The notes under the pieces are model-generated. The model did no database searches and had not been told where the DNA came from. It worked only from the letters and a program-made list of their open reading frames with translations. The translations under genes were made by a program, and so were the position numbers. Source: Dactylorhiza incarnata (taxonomy: Eukaryota; Streptophyta; Magnoliopsida; Asparagales; Orchidaceae). Taken from it: a DNA stretch of 64,000 nt. This document shows, piece by piece, positions 63,250 through 64,000 of this stretch (within the stretch, counting starts at the first letter, position 1; the number at the start of each line of letters is the position of its first letter). The stretch lies in the NCBI GenBank assembly GCA_033032865.1, contig JAWHQI010000099.1, positions 3,771,501 to 3,835,500 of the forward strand. Direction: 5' to 3'.

Positions 63250-64000
63250 CACCCCCAGACTTAACTGTTTGCGCGTCCCGAGCAAACAAATTCTAAGCGA
63301 ACGGGGAAAGAAAAGTAGATGGCTTAAAACTACAATATAGAGTAACATGCGAAGTCGCATGCTCACGTGCATAAGAAAAGTAGTAGAGAAGATTTCTGAT
63401 TATATAAACAGTCTATATATTTCTAAAAGAGTAAAAACATATTACAACTACTCAAAATGGTGAACAACGGTGAATCATTCGGTCGTGCATACGGAGAAAG
63501 TAAACTGAACGCTGAGACGAGCATTGCTCAAGATCGGGATGCGGGAAAAACTCCACTGAAATCCATCAGTGTCGGTGACCATAAGCTTGCCCGGTCACAT
63601 TCTCTCCACGACACTAGATTGGTTCATAGCGTGAGTCAGTAGGACTTTAGGTTAGAGATGGGGCTTGGGTTACGGTGAGGTAAACAATGATAAACAGGAC
63701 GGCTTAAAACACCTAACCCAAATGAGCTTTAAGAATAACTACCCGTGCACCCAAAATCGAATGCAAGTGCACCACACCCCCAGACTTGGACTTTTGCAAC
63801 ATAGGTGTGTGCACCGCCTACTCCCAATACATAATTTTTCTACAAGATTTTCAATAAAACACACCTTTCTTTTTCTCTTTTTCTTTTCATTTTTTTTTTC
63901 TTTTTCTTTAAATCTTCTTTTTCTTGTCTTTTTCTTTCAGCAAATTTTCAATTGAGCATATCCACAGGTTCACATAATAAACACCACAATCAACACCCCC
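63250..64000 (-). other. LARD3 non-coding 3' internal region
   Basis: Holds the stem-loop (63267-63287, arms GTTTGC and GCAAAC), the polypurine tract TAAGTCTGGGGGTG, the conserved block 63545-63610 and a further CCCCCAGACTT word at about 63778. A T-rich run (63862-63935) ends the window. No gene is supported. Confidence 0.7.

Larger units (their letters stand above)
61557..64000 (-). mobile_element. LARD3: non-autonomous Athila/Tat-like element, partial
   Basis: Minus strand, within copiaC gag. 3' LTR 61557-63249, then stem-loop, polypurine tract and the non-coding 3' internal region to the window end. It belongs with LARD1 (same array, polypurine tract and conserved block at 63545-63610). 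The other LTR, primer site and any gag are outside the window. Confidence 0.88.

Noticed and set aside
1..64000. Host protein-coding genes, tRNA or rRNA genes
   Set aside because: Every substantial frame was assigned to a retrotransposon or judged spurious; no tRNA cloverleaf or rRNA-like stretch was noticed, although no covariance search could be run.

Overview
This window is plant nuclear DNA made almost entirely of LTR retrotransposons, many inserted into one another. No host gene, rRNA, tRNA or CRISPR array was found. A flowering plant is indicated by Athila/Tat-type Ty3/gypsy elements with a tRNA-Asp-type primer site (TGGCGCCGTTGCCGGGGA), a chromovirus-like gypsy element, and several Ty1/copia elements with initiator-Met primer sites (TGGTATCAGAG), some carrying an extra ORF after pol as Sireviruses do. 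The species cannot be named from the sequence alone.

Layout. (1) 1-1134: an intact 300-aa ORF with its own TATA box. It resembles the extra ORF (aORF) that follows pol in two other copia elements here. (2) 1377-13906: a 5'-truncated copia element, 'copia1' (+), with RNase H tail, promoter-like repeat array, aORF and 3' LTR. Its aORF is split by a young gag-protease-only element, 'LARD1' (-), at 2402-9646, flanked by a 5-bp GGTAT duplication. (3) 13907-16427: 3' part of a Tat-like element, 'TatA' (+), with an LTR at 15404-16427. (4) 16428-16950: gypsy LTR fragment. (5) 16951-35395: a Tekay/Del-like chromovirus (-), split in the reading frame just before RT by a non-autonomous element, 'LARD2' (+), at 19646-31383. 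LARD2 is itself split by a nearly complete copia element, 'copiaD' (-), at 23264-28806, with an ATCTT duplication. (6) 35396-46046: a degenerate Athila element (+) whose two LTRs match only near their 3' ends. (7) 46047-54778: degenerate 'copiaE' (-) with one LTR truncated. (8) 54779-59688: 'copiaB' (+), a 5'-truncated pol followed by a broken aORF. (9) 59689-61556: 'copiaC' (+), 5' LTR, primer site and start of gag. (10) 61557-64000: 'LARD3' (-), running off the window.

Common theme. Nearly every LTR family here has, directly upstream of its TATA box, an array of short GC-rich, often palindromic motifs specific to that family. Two copia lineages repeat their own motif in front of a second, internal promoter-like region that precedes the aORF, at spacings near 20, 21 or 31 bp, which are multiples of the DNA helical turn. 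The aORF proteins have coiled coils, a basic NLS-like patch and a conserved Trp-containing C-terminus. A working hypothesis is that the aORF encodes an element-specific DNA-binding activator or anti-silencing factor acting on these arrays. The arrays, spacings and ORFs are read directly from the sequence; the function is inference.

Most coding regions are decayed by in-frame stops, several of which fit C-to-T changes, and three of five reverse transcriptases have lost an active-site Asp. LARD1 is the youngest visible insertion, with LTRs about 1% diverged.
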